Assembly: GCA_936450465.1 (NCBI GenBank)
Contig: OW388300.1
Span: forward strand, 39,030,358-39,094,357
Length of the DNA: 64,000 nt
Direction: 5' to 3'
DNA from: Gibbula magus
Lineage: Eukaryota > Mollusca > Gastropoda > Trochida > Trochidae
Position 1 is the stretch's first letter, and each line of letters starts with the position of its first letter. The notes below the pieces were generated by a model. The model was not told the DNA's origin. It did not search any database and was given only the letters and a program-made list of their open reading frames with translations. Both the position numbers and the translations under genes were made by a program. Shown in pieces: positions 20,771 to 35,000 of the stretch.

Positions 20771-21914
20771 ACGGCCCTGGATAACGTTTTCTCTTTGCCA
20801 TATACCTATTTTTCTTCTTTCGGATGATAGATAACAAATAATGAATCTATGTGCTTAGATTCCCCCTAAGGTTGTTTCTACTTTCAATAATCAGATTCAA
20901 AGTAATTTCTTTTTATTTTAATTGTAATAATCTGAAACGGGTTCTCTGCTGCAACAAAATCGTGTCTTTTCATTAACGATTTCTGATGTAAACTAAATAT
21001 AGATCCAGTCTATTATTTTCAAGCGCAAAGCATTATGGTCTAGCTCACACACAGTAAACAAAGACACGAAAGAATAACAAAAAATATGAGCAATGAAAGA
21101 TATCGAAATATATTTTTTTTGGCGGTGATTTATTTACAATTTCATTTAATTATGTATTTGCTACAAATATTGGAATAATTGTTTTACCCAACTAGGTATT
21201 TTTCTTGAATTTTATAATTAATGAGAGTAAAAATTTGTCATAAATTTGCTCGTCTTATCTCAATAAAAAGAACATTAAACAGGAAATAATTTTTATATTC
21301 TCAGGACATTTAGAAACATTGTTTGTAAAGCAATCGTCACATTCAGTAATGTGTGACAAGGGTAACTTGCAAGAGAGACAAGTGAAGCACGTGCAGCATC
21401 ATGGGTTGTTATGGCGACTTGCGCTAGAGACGAGCCTTCACGCTTCGGAAGCGCTTGCTGTTTGTATACGCAAACAAGGGGATTCTGTTTATATACGTCA
21501 GATACCCTTAGCGCGCGCTAGTCGAAGTGGTACTTCTCTTTAAAACCAAATTGCAATACATTGTCGTGATGTAAACGCAAACTTATTCTCACATTGACAT
21601 TAGATTTAAATTCTATGATAAAAAAAACCCAGTTAATCTGTCTGAAATTCACTTTAAATTTGATGTACATAATATGATAATATGTGGTGCCATACGGGAC
21701 TTTAATCGCTATTTAATAAGCTTACTAATTCATTTAGCAATCTGACTAAAGTAATGACACCTCTGGATCATAGAGAACTGTTTGATTAAGACTTGAATTT
21801 TTAAAAAGTCTCAGATTTATTCCAAAATCGTACATCGCCACAGCATCAAATTTTCGGTATATGTAGGGAGTGCAACACTAATTTCACTATGTATATATTC
21901 GAACGAATCTGTAT
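20771..21914. other. AT-rich spacer with a short GC-richer patch
   Basis: Nothing is recognised. Positions 21380-21530 are richer in GC (AGCGCGCGCTAGTCGAAGTG) and contain a 74-codon open frame without recognisable homology. Confidence 0.4.
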
Positions 21915-22110
21915 TTGACATCAATCAAGATAACGACGTTAAACGACTTGCTCAGCTCATCATCAGACGTTTACACAGACGTAGATAAAATGATTTTAGA
22001 AACACCAATATCAGAAAATGAAATATCAAATGCTATATCACATATCACTATATCAAAAAATGGGAAACCGCTGATCCTGCATCCCGTATTATCATAGAAA
22101 TTATGAAATG
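21915..22110 (+). pseudogene. Decayed non-LTR retrotransposon (LINE) reverse-transcriptase fragment
   Basis: The reading PISENEISNAISHITISKNG resembles the segment before the RT fingers in LINE ORF2 proteins (acidic-x-x-x-x-AI...K-x-GK). It continues in a shifted frame toward DPAS and then breaks. No catalytic DD motif is visible. Confidence 0.5.
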
Positions 22111-22566
22111 TTCGGAATTCGTGATCATACATTTCCTTATCAAACGCTTCAACATACATGTATATGATAATGCATGACGTGTTCCAAAAAATGGTCTTGT
22201 TCAATAACTGTTCCTCTAAAGTCCATGCTAACACAAAATCATTAAATTTGTTGACGCATCATTATTGTAGGACGTCATAAACAAGTCAAAAATCGCCTTT
22301 TGGTGCTCCGTCTAGTTGAGATTCCAAAACAACGATTTCTTAAAACGTGTGTTTCTCAGAAATATGATCAGACAATATTTTGAAAATTCATATGTAGTTT
22401 TATTGGGTTCCGATGAAATGTATGTAACGTAGCTTCAGTCGTATTTATCGCCCTTTGATTGAAACATATTGTATTTTGTATGGGGGCGTTTCTTTTGCAT
22501 GTGAGTTTATAAATATTTTTGAAAAGCGTAAAGATTTAGTATCAAGAGCAAGGAAGTATCACGCAA

Positions 22567-22610
22567 CGTCATAATAATAATACTTTATTTATCCTCCAGT
22601 GTGGGAGAGT
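22567..22610 (-). repeat. Minus-strand retroelement 3' tail
   Basis: On the minus strand it reads GGAGGATAAATAAAGTATTA then repeated ATT. This is an AATAAA-plus-simple-repeat tail like the one at 24415-24532. Confidence 0.5.
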
Positions 22611-22696
22611 ACATGGGAAATGAGAAAACACAAGATTAATTTTGCTCAAAAAATGGCAATTACAGTTCATATCTGCTTCAAATCGATCTCGCCAGC

Positions 22697-22785
22697 ATGC
22701 TCAGTCTATGGACCAGTCCATTACTTCAGGAACAGCATGCTCAGTCTATGGGCCAGTCCATTACTTCAGGAACAGCTTACAGAGT
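22697..22785. repeat. Short tandem duplication (about 48-bp unit)
   Basis: ATGCTCAGTCTATGG plus CCAGTCCATTACTTCAGGAA occurs twice in tandem with one base changed, followed by a partial third unit. Confidence 0.85.
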
Positions 22786-22894
22786 CTATGGATATATCGG
22801 ACAGCAACTTCACTGAATGACAAAGTTTCACTTTCAGTCATGACCAGTTCGATAGGAGCTTTGCTGACAGCAGACACCAGGGCCATGTTCAAGA

Positions 22895-23040
22895 GAGGTG
22901 TAAAAGTAATCGCTCGATGAGCGATTACTTTTAAACCTCCATTGAACGCGATTGCTCAATGTAGTGCTACGTAGCAAAGCGAGCAAACCTCGTGGAATCG
23001 CACTGTGTCATTCAGAAGATAATGCGCTACCTTGAGCCCT
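22895..23040. repeat. Foldback element related to 20605-20760
   Basis: AAGTAATCGCTC and GAGCGATTACTT pair directly. The flanking GCTCAATGTAGTGCTACGTA matches the sister element. Confidence 0.65.
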
Positions 23041-23539
23041 TACCTTTTAAGCATGTTCAAGATATCTATCCGTTGGATTATTAACACCGGAAGACACCCG
23101 TTACATATAAATCCCCAGATAAAATGCCTAAAATATTGGATAAAAATGATTGGTATGCATGCACGACATAGATTATCAAAACTTGCTTGTAACATGATTT
23201 GCATTTAATTAGATAATATTGGTGAAATCACTCGGGCATCAAAACATTTTGTTCTCTCAGGGTTTGGGCTTAATATGGATGAACCAAACATTAACAAATA
23301 TTAATCTCCTTTCATATAATCTAAAAAAAACAAGCTATTAAAATGTTGTATCAAGATTGGCACTCCATCCTTTATGATAGTTCAATATATGATAATTACA
23401 GGACACATAAAGTTTACTTCAGCCAGAAAGATATTGAGTTTATATTCTAAATATTTAAGAAATAGATTCATGAATTTAAACATTGTTTATTAGATTTAAT
23501 GATACATGAAGGCAAAAAAATGTGCATTATATAATTAAC

Positions 23540-24430
23540 AGTTGAAAACGAAACTCATTTCATGCTTGCTTGTGCATTTTATTCCTTTTACAGAATTCCT
23601 GATTTCTATTTGTCAAAAACACCTGCTCTCACTATTTTCTCAAAATGAGAATATTATTTGTAATATGTCACTGTTTATTAAACATAATATATGAGACTAA
23701 AAAGTGAACTATTAAAATAGGAATTCGTCCTGAAAGCTAACACACACTTTTAGATTTGCCTGTTATGCTGTTCTAATGTTGTTTTATTTCGTTTTTATTG
23801 ATTTTCATTTGTATTCTGTCAATCATATATGTACATGTATTGTTTTTGTATGTGATTTTGTAATAAACTCTTTTAACCTTTTTCATTTTAGATTCAAATC
23901 TCTCGTTTTCAAACATGTGGATTACATTTACAAAAAAAAGGTCAACAGCGTCTCTATTTTCTTCGCCACTTAAGGAAATGTTCAATTGATAAATTCACAA
24001 TGACAGTTTTTTACCAAACTTTTATACAAAGTGTATTGACTTAGGCCTATAATTTTTTAAGTTGGTATGGAGGTTTGTCTGTTCGCAACAACAATTATTT
24101 TTTTATTGTTAATACCGCGAGCAAAATCAGTAGAGTACACTTCGAAAACATTCCATTTACACCCCTTCATACCAGCAAGTATTCGTGAAATTAATAAATG
24201 TGAATTATCAAGTCGTAGAAACTAAAATTGTTCATCCTGTTTATGACCAATCTGTAATGAAAATCTTTACTGTACTTACATTAGTGTATGTTATATATGT
24301 TGCGTAGGCCAATGTATGAGTAATGTCATATTGTTCATGTTATGTAATTTATAGTTGTATGTTGTGTGTCTATATTTACATATGAAACCGTTTCAGTGTA
24401 AAACGAATTTCCTCCGGGAAAATAAAGTCT
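23540..24430 (+). pseudogene. LINE 3' end remnant (ORF2 C-terminus and 3' UTR)
   Basis: VENETHFMLACAFYSFYRIP matches the Cys/His tail (VE-x-E-x-HF...C) at the C-terminus of many invertebrate LINE ORF2 proteins. Stops and frameshifts follow. The 3' UTR ends at GGGAAAATAAAGTC, immediately before a pentanucleotide tail. Confidence 0.65.
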
Positions 24431-24532
24431 TATCTTATCTTATCTTATCTTATCTTATCTTATCTTATCTTATCTTATCTTATCTTATCTTATCTTATCT
24501 TATCTTATCTTATCTTATCTTATCTTATCTTA
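24430..24532 (+). repeat. (TTATC)n retroelement tail, about 20 units
   Basis: Perfect TTATC repeats follow AATAAAG directly, which is how LINE or SINE tails in this genome appear to end. A shorter array is at 34687-34725. Confidence 0.92.
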
Positions 24533-24535
24533 CTT

Positions 24536-25949
24536 TGATTTTGACTAGTTTTTTAATCTAAACATCTGCTCACACAAAATAGCTATAGCTTAGATAACAA
24601 TTCATCATTTTATTCAGTAAAAAGAGATATAAACTTGAACATTGGTGGGTATTTATAATAGTATATGGATAAAAAAAAGAAAACCTTATAAGGAGTTGAT
24701 ATAGCAGCAAAACATGATATTTATCTTCCTCCCTTCCATACAAAATTTGCATGAAGCGGCATTACAATCTAAACCATTGCGTAATCTATATCTACTGTTT
24801 TTAAAATTATTCCATCATCTACATTTCGATAGAACCGTTTAAAAGTTCGATGGTTGAATTGAACTTATATAATTCTCAGGTTAATGGTAGAATATCATAT
24901 ATTATATATTATATTATTTGAATGTATTATTTTCAATAGTAATAATGGATAGTAGGGAGGAATTGCATTCTTGTTTTCTAGTAACTTAAGATTCAACATT
25001 CTTAGTGATGACAAAGACAATCTTTTAATTGAGTATAAGTGTTACTATTTGTGCAAAGGAAATTCGGGAACAACGGAGAGCACCGAAGTGATCCGAATGA
25101 CTGTTACCTGTTCTTGGCGCATGCGCGTCAATTGAAAAACGCCATCTCAATGTACTTTTTAGAAAATATCCACAAATTGGACAATTTCTGTGATAATTTT
25201 TCATATAACAGATACATTTATATCAAAGTATCAATCAGGAACTAACTTGGACATTTGGTAACAAAAATCAAATTAGCAGAGAATTACCCATGATCCTAAA
25301 CCCTCAAAATTGAGGTATCAACTCACGTTTGGATATTGAAATATGGTCCAACTTTTTCCTGTCGTTTGTTAACACTAAACCGTAAGTTGATATATTTACT
25401 CATGTAAGCTTGTACACTAATGTTTTGTGATTATAATGGCTAATTATGAAGCCTAGAAAGTCGACGGTATAACCGGAATGATGGTTAAAAGAGAAACTGG
25501 AGAACAAACTTCAAGAAAATGGCGGTGTTTTCTTTGTGACCCAGTTTTCGATTTTCCCTGAAATATCCACTTTAAATAACACATCAACAAATTAGATTCA
25601 ATAACTTGTTTTATAATTTTGATCCAATGACTGCTCATACCAAATTTGTTCGAATCTGTACGTAAACAAACGCTGATGAGCGGTGACTTTTGTTCTTAGA
25701 AGCATGTCGGTTAATGTTGCGCAGTTCGTTCTGTCTTGAAAGGCACCAAAATGACAGATTGAGAGGTTTTTCAATATTGTTTTTCGAAATTATTATAATT
25801 TTAAATTTGAGAATTAGCCTTATATGTAAATAGAAATCTTTTATTATTTGATATTGTCGTGAAATCTTGTCAATAATGGATATTATTATTATTATATCTA
25901 GTCAATTCATTCTCTCTTCTTATAATAATTCTATTCTTATCAATTTCAG
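24536..25949 (+). promoter_or_regulatory. Upstream region of TRRAP, candidate promoter and 5' UTR
   Basis: A perfect NRF1-type site GCGCATGCGC at 25117-25126 and a YY1-type AAAATGGCGG at 25516-25525 are typical of TATA-less housekeeping promoters. No TATA box is evident. An untranslated or short coding first exon should lie here because exon 1 as drawn begins at an acceptor, but I cannot place its donor. Confidence 0.45.
25117..25126. promoter_or_regulatory. NRF1-like palindromic site
   Basis: GCGCATGCGC matches the core of the nuclear respiratory factor 1 consensus. It stands out in an AT-rich setting about 0.8 kb before the first TRRAP exon found. Confidence 0.5.
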
Positions 25950-26067
25950 GCAGCGCTGGAGGCCACAACGATGATGCTGGGGTCGCCCCTCAGTCCACAT
26001 GATGCGGCGGCCCAGCTCACAACGTTCAAGTCTTATGTGGCCCTTATCTCAGACCCCACGCCAGGAA
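25950..26067 (+). CDS. TRRAP: TRRAP exon 1 (first found), contains likely start
   Basis: The acceptor is CAATTTCAG and the donor GTAAGA. It encodes [20 protein letters not shown] and [14 protein letters not shown]. The start is ATG 25971 or 25974; the frame is open to the acceptor, so a short upstream coding exon cannot be excluded. Confidence 0.8.
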
Positions 26068-29000
26068 GTAAGAGCAAGAATATTTAATGGATGATTTCCA
26101 ACAAGAATCCAACTTCCAACTCTTGCCAGTCTCCATCACTAGCTGATTTAAGTCTTGCTGCATTTCCTTCAGGTTTCCATGCTAGGAAATCAGAGCCTAC
26201 TATGCATCAGGTTCAGCAATTCACTATCTTAGCACGGAAAAGCGAGGGAAATACTGCAAGGATTAAATCAGCCGGTGATAGAGACTGGCATGTTATGCCT
26301 TGCATTTGAGAAGTTAACAAGAATCTAGTAAATTGGAAAGTTTGATAGTGACATTTTTATTGATCATCTCAGAATCTTCAGGAAATTGAATGTATGAACC
26401 TGTTAGTAAGTCACGAATATTTAATTAAATGATTTCTGAGAAAGAGTTATTAAATTTGTTGAATGTGCTGTTAAAATTTTATTAATCAAACAGGAATCTT
26501 TTGAACACTTTCATTTGTAAGATGTTTATGTTGAGATAATTGGATATATGAACCTGTTAGTAAGTCAACCAACTTTCTATTTATTGAACTCTGAATTCTA
26601 GTGAAAATCATTGGTCATGACCAATCTAAAAAGGAAACAAGCCTGGAATAAAAGCTGTTGATCAAGTTTTGTCTACTGCTTCTGGTTGTTGGCTACTGAA
26701 ATTTGCCTTAATCTAAATATCCTTGACCCAAAATTTCAAGCTGTCTTAGTGTTAAGATAGCCGTAAGTCAATGTTAATGAATGACACTTACGACTTTCTT
26801 AGTGCTAAGAGAGCTTTGAAAAGATGTGTCCAAGTACGGTCAGAACAAGTAAACATACAGTTATTAACATCTTGTTTGTTGTATGTCTCATTTTGAAATA
26901 TATTATGATTTGTTTTGTCAGTTGTGGAGAAGAAACTGAAGGCAGCTCAAGAACTCAGTGAAAACTTTGAGGTAATAATAGTGATAATTTGTTTGTATAG
27001 CGTCTAGTTTCATTATCAGCAAGTTTAGAGTTTGTTGATGGTACAGAAATGAGATTTAGATACTTAGTTATAACTACAGAACAAGTTTAAAAGTGATTTA
27101 GTGGCCAAAATAGAGATTTATCTCTGAGTAAGATAATGTTTCAATCAAGTTGTACACAAGTGTACATGGGTCCGTAAAGCCATGGAAATCGTTTTTGTCA
27201 TTTGAAATCATAAAATTTGTTCACAATAAAATGGCCGAAATAAAATTTTGGTTTGTATGCAACACCGTTATTACCACTACGGATAATTAGTTTGTGTAAT
27301 AAGATTTTTTACCCTCTAAAGTAAATATAAATGACATAAACTATCATTATAAATGGGAAATTTATTTTTGCAAAAAATGTGCTACTGTACCTTTAATATG
27401 TAGTGGACAAATACAGATTCAACAAATTACTGTATTACCAGAGAACAGTACACTGAATAATGGCAGTCTAACAGACAGCTGTCTTGTATCTGTTGATCTG
27501 ATCTGGTTATATTTTGAGGATTTAGCTTAATTAAAAAATTGACAAGATTTTACTTTTGGACGGTCTGATTTAATATTTCCTACACTGCATAGAGATACAA
27601 TATATAATTGTGTAATGATTATGGTTATTGCTGTCGTTTTTCAGACTGTGGTGTCATCAACTCAGTACCCACAATTCCTGGCAGAAGCGATACGCGTCTT
27701 CTTGAAGATTTTGGACGAAGGGGAGCCTCAATTCATCGCAGAAACAAACAAACAGGTATTATATAGAGAATACTAAACAATGTCCCGTTTGATAACATGT
27801 TTATGAAACCGACCGAATTTAGAATTTATTTATTACTCAATGATGTAAATAACACTGAATTGCAAGAAAATTGCTTTTAGTGACGCTCACTTGCAAAAAG
27901 GCCCCCTGTGCGGCTAACATTGTGACGTCAACCAAAAACAATTATGACGTCATGCGCCATCTTCCCACGGCAAGGTGAACATGTATCGAGATCTCTCCAT
28001 TTTTTACCTTGCCTTCAACTTAGTCAGAAGTGGTGAAACGAATCAGCGACACCTATTGTGATCACGAGTTACGTCCCTTACCATATGCTAACATACAACC
28101 AATGACATCGTCGTTTACTTTCGGAACCAATTCAAAATAAGCGACGATCGACACAGTCACAGGGGCAATACAACTGTCTTCTGATTGGCTTATCCGATTA
28201 GCCTGCAGTACGTTAAAATCTTAGCACTGAAAATGCGAGGTTTGAGGTCAAGGGCGGAAGGAGAAGATATGGAAATCTTTTCGTTACGCCTGGGACGTTG
28301 TGAAGATGTCATGCGCCGATTATGACGTTTTGGCAACACGCGTTGGTATCACACATGTGTGTAACCAACCCATTGTTAAGTAATGAGTGATCTCAACATG
28401 GTTGAGTAATAAATAGGGACTATTTTCTGACTGTTCATTTTGTGCTTTGTTTCCAAAATGAGTGCCTATATATGGGTTTCCCAAGTGAGAGCAAGGGACA
28501 TACTGCCCAACAAACTTAAGAAAAACCTAAATTGATAACTATTCTGATTCAGGGTCTCCTTATAAATATAGAGGCTCTGTAATCAGGATAGTTATTTTAT
28601 ATTTTGTGGGGAAATAGTAATATATACTAGTTTAGTCTAGTCTTTAAGTTATTCAGATAGAATCTGATTTGATGTGTTACAGAAAGTTGATTTCTTTGTT
28701 GCAATAGATGTGATGTTTTAGTGCAGATACTATTTTGTGTTGCTATTGTTGATATTTTGTACAATGTGTTTATGAGTTTGTGTAAGTAGACTGCTACTTT
28801 GGGTTTTTCAGCAACTACGCAAACTTCTTCTGGAAATAATTCATCGGATACCATCAAATGAACACCTGAAGAAATATGTTCAGCAAATATTGTCGCTTAT
28901 GTTTAAACTTCTAAAGGTAAGATATTTCTTAGTTCTTTCACACTTTAGTTTATAATGACAACCAACACAACAGCAACATTCAAAGATTTATTCAATACAG

Positions 29001-32000
29001 TTTGGAGTTAAGGGGAATTCTCGCTGATGCTAGACTACCCTTGACCGAGCAACGATCAAGCCTGAGCATGGGGCCAATTTGGCATACTTGAATGAAATAA
29101 CGATGCCAAATTGGTGGTATAAAGCGGCAGTACATAGCCAAGCATTGACTTCGCCCAAGCATTGGGACCAAAACTGGCATGTATTCCTGAGCGTCAGAAG
29201 TCGTCCAGTTTTGGCTACTGTTAATACCCTAAAGCAAAGGTATTTCTAACAAAGAGTGAGTGGAGGGGATGACTTATCATCCATGATGATACATAAACGC
29301 AGTAAAAAATTATGGAAAGAGAGGGTTCATGATCGAGCATGATCATGCCTGAGCATCAGGACCAAATCATAGTAAAAGCCGTCTGAGCATCAGACACCAT
29401 GTTTGGCAACACCAGCAAATGATAATTTAAACTTTGCTGCATTTTGTTAAAATTTCTGTGCTAGTGTAGTGTGCACTGCTATACAAGCATATAAAGTTAG
29501 CGAAATTCAGCTAGGCTTAAATTAGCCAGTGATAGAAACTGGGACGAGTTTGGACTTGCGAGGAAAGTTGTCCACACTCCTGTCTCATCTCTTCCAGATT
29601 GAAAATGAAGAGAATGTGTTTGTATGTAACCTTGCTGCATTTCATAAACATTTCTGTGTTAGTGTAGCAGCCTGCTGTACCTATACTTCACAGTGTGGAC
29701 TGCTACGCTGGCACAGAAAGATAACATAATTCAGCAAGGTTGAATTAGCCAGTGATAGAAACTGGGGCAGGTAAGGACTTGCTATTTCATCTTTTCCAGA
29801 TTGAAAATGAAGAGAACGTGCTGGTATGTATACGAATCATCCTCGAGCTTCACAAACAATACCGACCGCAGATGAACGATGAGATCCAAGAGTTCCTACA
29901 GTTTGTGAAAAGCATCTACAATAGCCTGCCCTCCCATCTGCCCAAGATCTTTGAACCCAGGTCACAGAAGAAGGTCAAGGACGTGTCCGAGATCAATGTC
30001 GACGTGACTCTCATGGAGATCTACACAGTTACCACTGTCCTGACAGATAAGAAAAATAATGACAACACTAGTGTGTCGGTAAGGATGTGTTTATCGCATA
30101 ACAACAAGGTAAATACTTTGTCATATATTTAGTAAATAACGACCTCGCCCCTAACAGTTACGGCATAATTGAGGAAACTTCAAAATTTTACAAGTTCGTC
30201 TGTTTGAATAGGTTGGCTATCTCATAACAAGGTAATTACTGTGTTGTATAATAAAATTTACATTAAAAGGAAACTTCGCTGTTGTCATGTAAAAACGGTT
30301 GTGCCATTGACAAAGTAACAGATTCTCTTTCAAACTTGGTTTATAGTCAAACTACCTTTTTGTTATGCTTTTCTCTGTAAGACATCTTTTCTCAATGACG
30401 AGACGGAAGGTTAAAATGATGCCACTCTTTCCCCCCAGTACAACATCATCCCGAAAGGTCTGCAGTCGTTGAAGGTGCTGGCAGAGTTGCCGATCATCGT
30501 GGTGCTCATGTACCAGCTGTACAAAACTAACGTCCACCCAGACATGGCTGACTTCATCCCCCTCATTATGAACACCATCACCCTGCAACCATCTCCGCAA
30601 CACAGGTAGGCTGTAATGGAAGACAATGGCATCCTCAATAATATTATTATTATAGGCGGATACAGAGAGTTTTAAAGGGGGTGTTAACATATTGAAAAGG
30701 AGGGTGGTGGTTAACCCAGGAGTGAAAACCCTGAACTGGAAAACAGTTTACTGTTCATGATATCTCAAATATAAAATTTCATTATACAGTTAGACCCTGT
30801 TTATCTGCATGATTTGGTTACAGTTGATAATCGCTTGTAAAACAAGTGTTATGTTATTAAAGGTTAGATGAAATGACATATGGTCACTTTCGGATTCGTT
30901 GAAAAGGGGTTTTAATTTGACAATCGACCCATAAATAACTTATATACGGCTTTTTTTAAAAGTGCCCAATTAAGCCCCGGCGACCAGAATGAAAATGGGC
31001 GGGGGTGGTCACTGAAGCGTATCGGGCTGTGACGTACGTGAAGGAGCCTCTACATGGCCGCTAATCATAATTTAACGCGTTTTCCCCACTTTAAAACTGC
31101 TCATATAAGACAGAAAACTTCATCAAAACAACCCCAATTTTCGATAAACGGATTACTAAACTATTCAACTAGCGATTTTATATGGTTACAACAACCGGGG
31201 CGTGCTTTATTAGAGTGCATTCTGTGCTTTTGTATAGTATGTTTGTAGCAATTAATCGCGGAACTAGAAGGGAAGGTATGACAGTTCAAGTGACACTGAA
31301 ACAAGGGAAGAAGATTATCGCGGGAATCGGGTGAACAGAGATTAAGTAGCATCAATTGATCAAAGTATGTTGAATAATCGGCATGTTAATTTTGTTTTGT
31401 ATGTATTAATAAATAAATATATATGGTAGGTATAACTTCATATACACTGAACGATTGACTGTTCAAACAAGCATTGCAGATTTATAAATAACATTTTGTA
31501 TTTAATATAAAAGATTACTGTATTTTAAGTTTGTCAATTAAAATATTCTATATATGATGTAATAGAATGCAAACCATTTTCACTTCACTTTCATGAATAA
31601 ATAAATGAACTGTATTGGTCAACAAGCTCAATGAAATTTACATGAAGATTGCTCTATTGTGCACGCTAAACATATACACAGATTGATATAGACAACGAAC
31701 ATTATCGAATAAAAGAATTATGTTACCAGAAGCATTTTAATGAACATATCGTTAATGAAAACGAAATGGTTTAATTAATAGTCTGATAGCTTTTATGTGT
31801 CACTTCTGCACATCAACACACAATTCTCAGTTTAGCGGACCATATAGATGTTTCTTCCAGATCAAAGGGGAGAAGTGTTGTTACAGCACATTAGTTTACG
31901 CAATTAAGAAGCTGAGTATGTGAGAAGGAAGGAGTGTAATTATGTTTGTACAGATAACAAGTTTACTGGACCGACTGAATTATATAACACAAGTCGGTGA

Positions 32001-35000
32001 CCAGCATGTCATGTTTATTGCCAACGTCCTGTCTTGGTGACACACAATACACTTAACGCGACATTCAGTCTAGAAATTGTCAGCCAATGAGCATATCTCT
32101 ATCAAGTTATCCAATAAAAACTCTTGTTTAAATCTAATGTACCAATGAAATTAGTTTTAGTGTAAAATCATCATAACTATTTGGTTTTCTATCTTGCCAT
32201 TTGCGAAAAGACATTTGCTGAAAGAGGGTTATTATTTGACCATCTTCTGTTTCCAAGTACTGTCATTGACGGAATTATAGGTTAACATTTTGTGTCTAAT
32301 GTGCATTTGGATATTCATTAGAGGTGTGACGATACATCGATACTGACATGATCGTGATACAAACCATGACGATAAATAAATCGATACGTTTTATTGAAAA
32401 GCAATACAAGTACGATACGTAATATGGTTTTTTTTCATTAAAAAATGAAGATAAACTAACTTAAACTATGACGATTTACGACAACAAACGCGAAACGGCA
32501 AGTAAAAATAAGCCTGGGCGCCGCCATGTTTATTGTTGCTATGCAACGTCGAAGTCTCGCAGCAAACGAGATCGACAAGATGGCCGACCAGAGTCATGCG
32601 GTCGTTGAGAATAGCGAATTTATTAAGGCGCCCTCGTCTTTTAAGAGTGGTGTTTGGGGTCATTTTGTAATAAAAGTAATTTGTCATATTTAAAGTGCTG
32701 TCATGGTCCTGTCAAATCTCTTAATAAGCAGAGCAGCAATGTACTGATGTTTTTTCCAACTTCTTTTGATGACATGGAACTGCTCTTGCAACTTCCCTGA
32801 AACAGTGAAGCATTAGATATTATAGATAATCATTCAACATCTAGTCATCTACATAGACATGTATCGTGATACGTATCGTATCGTATCGTATCGTACTGCA
32901 GTATCGTGATACGTATCGTATCGCAAAATTTCTGTATCGTCACACCTCTAATATTCATATTGTCCTTTTGGATACGTTTATAAGGTAAGTTTCTTACATT
33001 AAATTGACACTCTTGATGAATTGTCAATTTGATACGATGTTTATTTGATTATTTTTGATTAACCACACATTTTATTGAAAACATTATCTTATAAACTATG
33101 AAATTCTGAATGTTTTAATGTGTAATAAGTGATAACTTAATCGTAAAATGTAACATTGGGATACGATGTTTTCGTAGGTGGATTCGTAGACGTATTATTC
33201 TTTTGATGTTTTAAAATATGTGGTTAGTTATTTTGATTTTTGTAATGTACAGTTAGTAAATAAGGTTGTCGGTTGATTAACGATGTTTAAAAACAGGATG
33301 TTGTGAAGTGCTTTTATTGTCGATGGCTTACAATAGGGTCTACTTCGCCGGCGTGCTTATCTCACGTTTGTTTTTTTTATTTTAAACACAAACAATCTCT
33401 TACAAAAAATAACAACACCGACTATCTGATTTCGTTGTCTTAACTGTACTTCGTTCATATTATCATATCTTGGTTTCATTTTGTCATCTTATATATCATT
33501 AGCATTGATTTATCCTATGTCTACGAACGTCTATGAATCCACCGTCTCTCACTAGTTATACCAATTATATTTGATTTAATATATATAACGATATTTTGGT
33601 GCATTTGTAAAGTGAAACTTGACAACTAACATTACTCGAACAGATTACACAGCAGAACAGCGACGTGGCATCATTGCAAAGCGTAGATATAACAGATTAA
33701 CTGACCGATTCCCCAGTGTTTGCCATTGTAAATAGTAAGCGAATGTTTCCACCCCGTCCCTTCACGTACGTCACTTCCGGTATCTTCCAACTCTCTAAGC
33801 CCCGCCCTATTTTTGGTTTGTTGGTCACGGGTGAAAAGCAGACGATGTTTTTGGGTGTTTTTAAGCCGCTCTAGTTTAATATAGGAACAACATATGGATT
33901 TTTTTTTGGTCTCATTTTTCACAAAATAGTCTAATGAACCAATTGCAGTTAAGAATTCAATAAAAAATATTTTATTTCGGCCTTCCTTTAAGCAAATCTT
34001 CATTTGTATAGAAATACATACATAAAATTTGAAATATTTTCTTGTGGATAGCCGGGTTTCCAGATATACAGGGTCTGGGTAAACGAGTTCTCACTGAATT
34101 TGAAATTAGAGATCATAGATAATGCTGATTTCAATGATGAAGTGACATCATGTTGACATTCTCTCCCCAGATCCAGTCCATCATTCAACAAGGAAGTATT
34201 TGTCGATTTCATCGCAGCTCAGATAAAAACTCTCTCCTTTCTGGCCTACATCATCAGAATATACCAGGTAGGCATGTCTACTTGTCAGCACCTGTCGGAT
34301 AAAGACTTCATTTTGTGTCTTGTAAGATAAAACCCTTCCTACCGTCATCAAAATATGTCATATGCAGAACATCGAGAACTTATTGTTCCATCCTCGTGAC
34401 AATTTTTCATAAAATTCTAAAATAGGAGGCGCTTTCCACAGTGGTGCTGAGGAGTACGCAAGAGTGCTGAGAAAGGAGTAATAAACTTTTAAAACTGTTT
34501 GTGGCCCTTTGTTTTGCTCAATCTGTACTTTTTATGCTCAGAACTAAGACATATATCCAAGTTGAAAATTCAAATTGTTGCCATGGAAATATGTTTGTAT
34601 GTCATTATGTATCAAGATATAAATGTTGATTCTAAGTTACATGCTTCATTACAGTAAAAAGAACTTCCTTTTGGGTAAGTGTTACCTGATCTTATCTTAT
34701 CTTATCTTATCTTATCTTATCTTAAAGGGACAGGTGAACAACCACTCACAGCAGATGGTGCAAGGCCTTCTGGGATTGCTGACTCTGTGTCCACAGGAAG
34801 TGGCACACCTGCGGAAAGAGCTTCTCATCGCAGCCAGACATATCCTCTCCACTGATCTCAGAAACAGTACGTCTCTTTCTTTGTTATTTATTTTAATCAT
34901 TTGGGTTAAGGAAAGTTAAAAGTTATTAAGTTAAATAATGCAATATTCTATTTATTTTACTCACAAATGTTTTTTATCTGTGCAGAGTTTGTGCCGTGTA

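Noticed and set aside
29529..29729. Alternative TRRAP exon using the upstream exon 5 acceptor
   Set aside because: After about 34 matching bases it enters an unrelated palindrome and a stop, with no donor; it is a duplicate edge.
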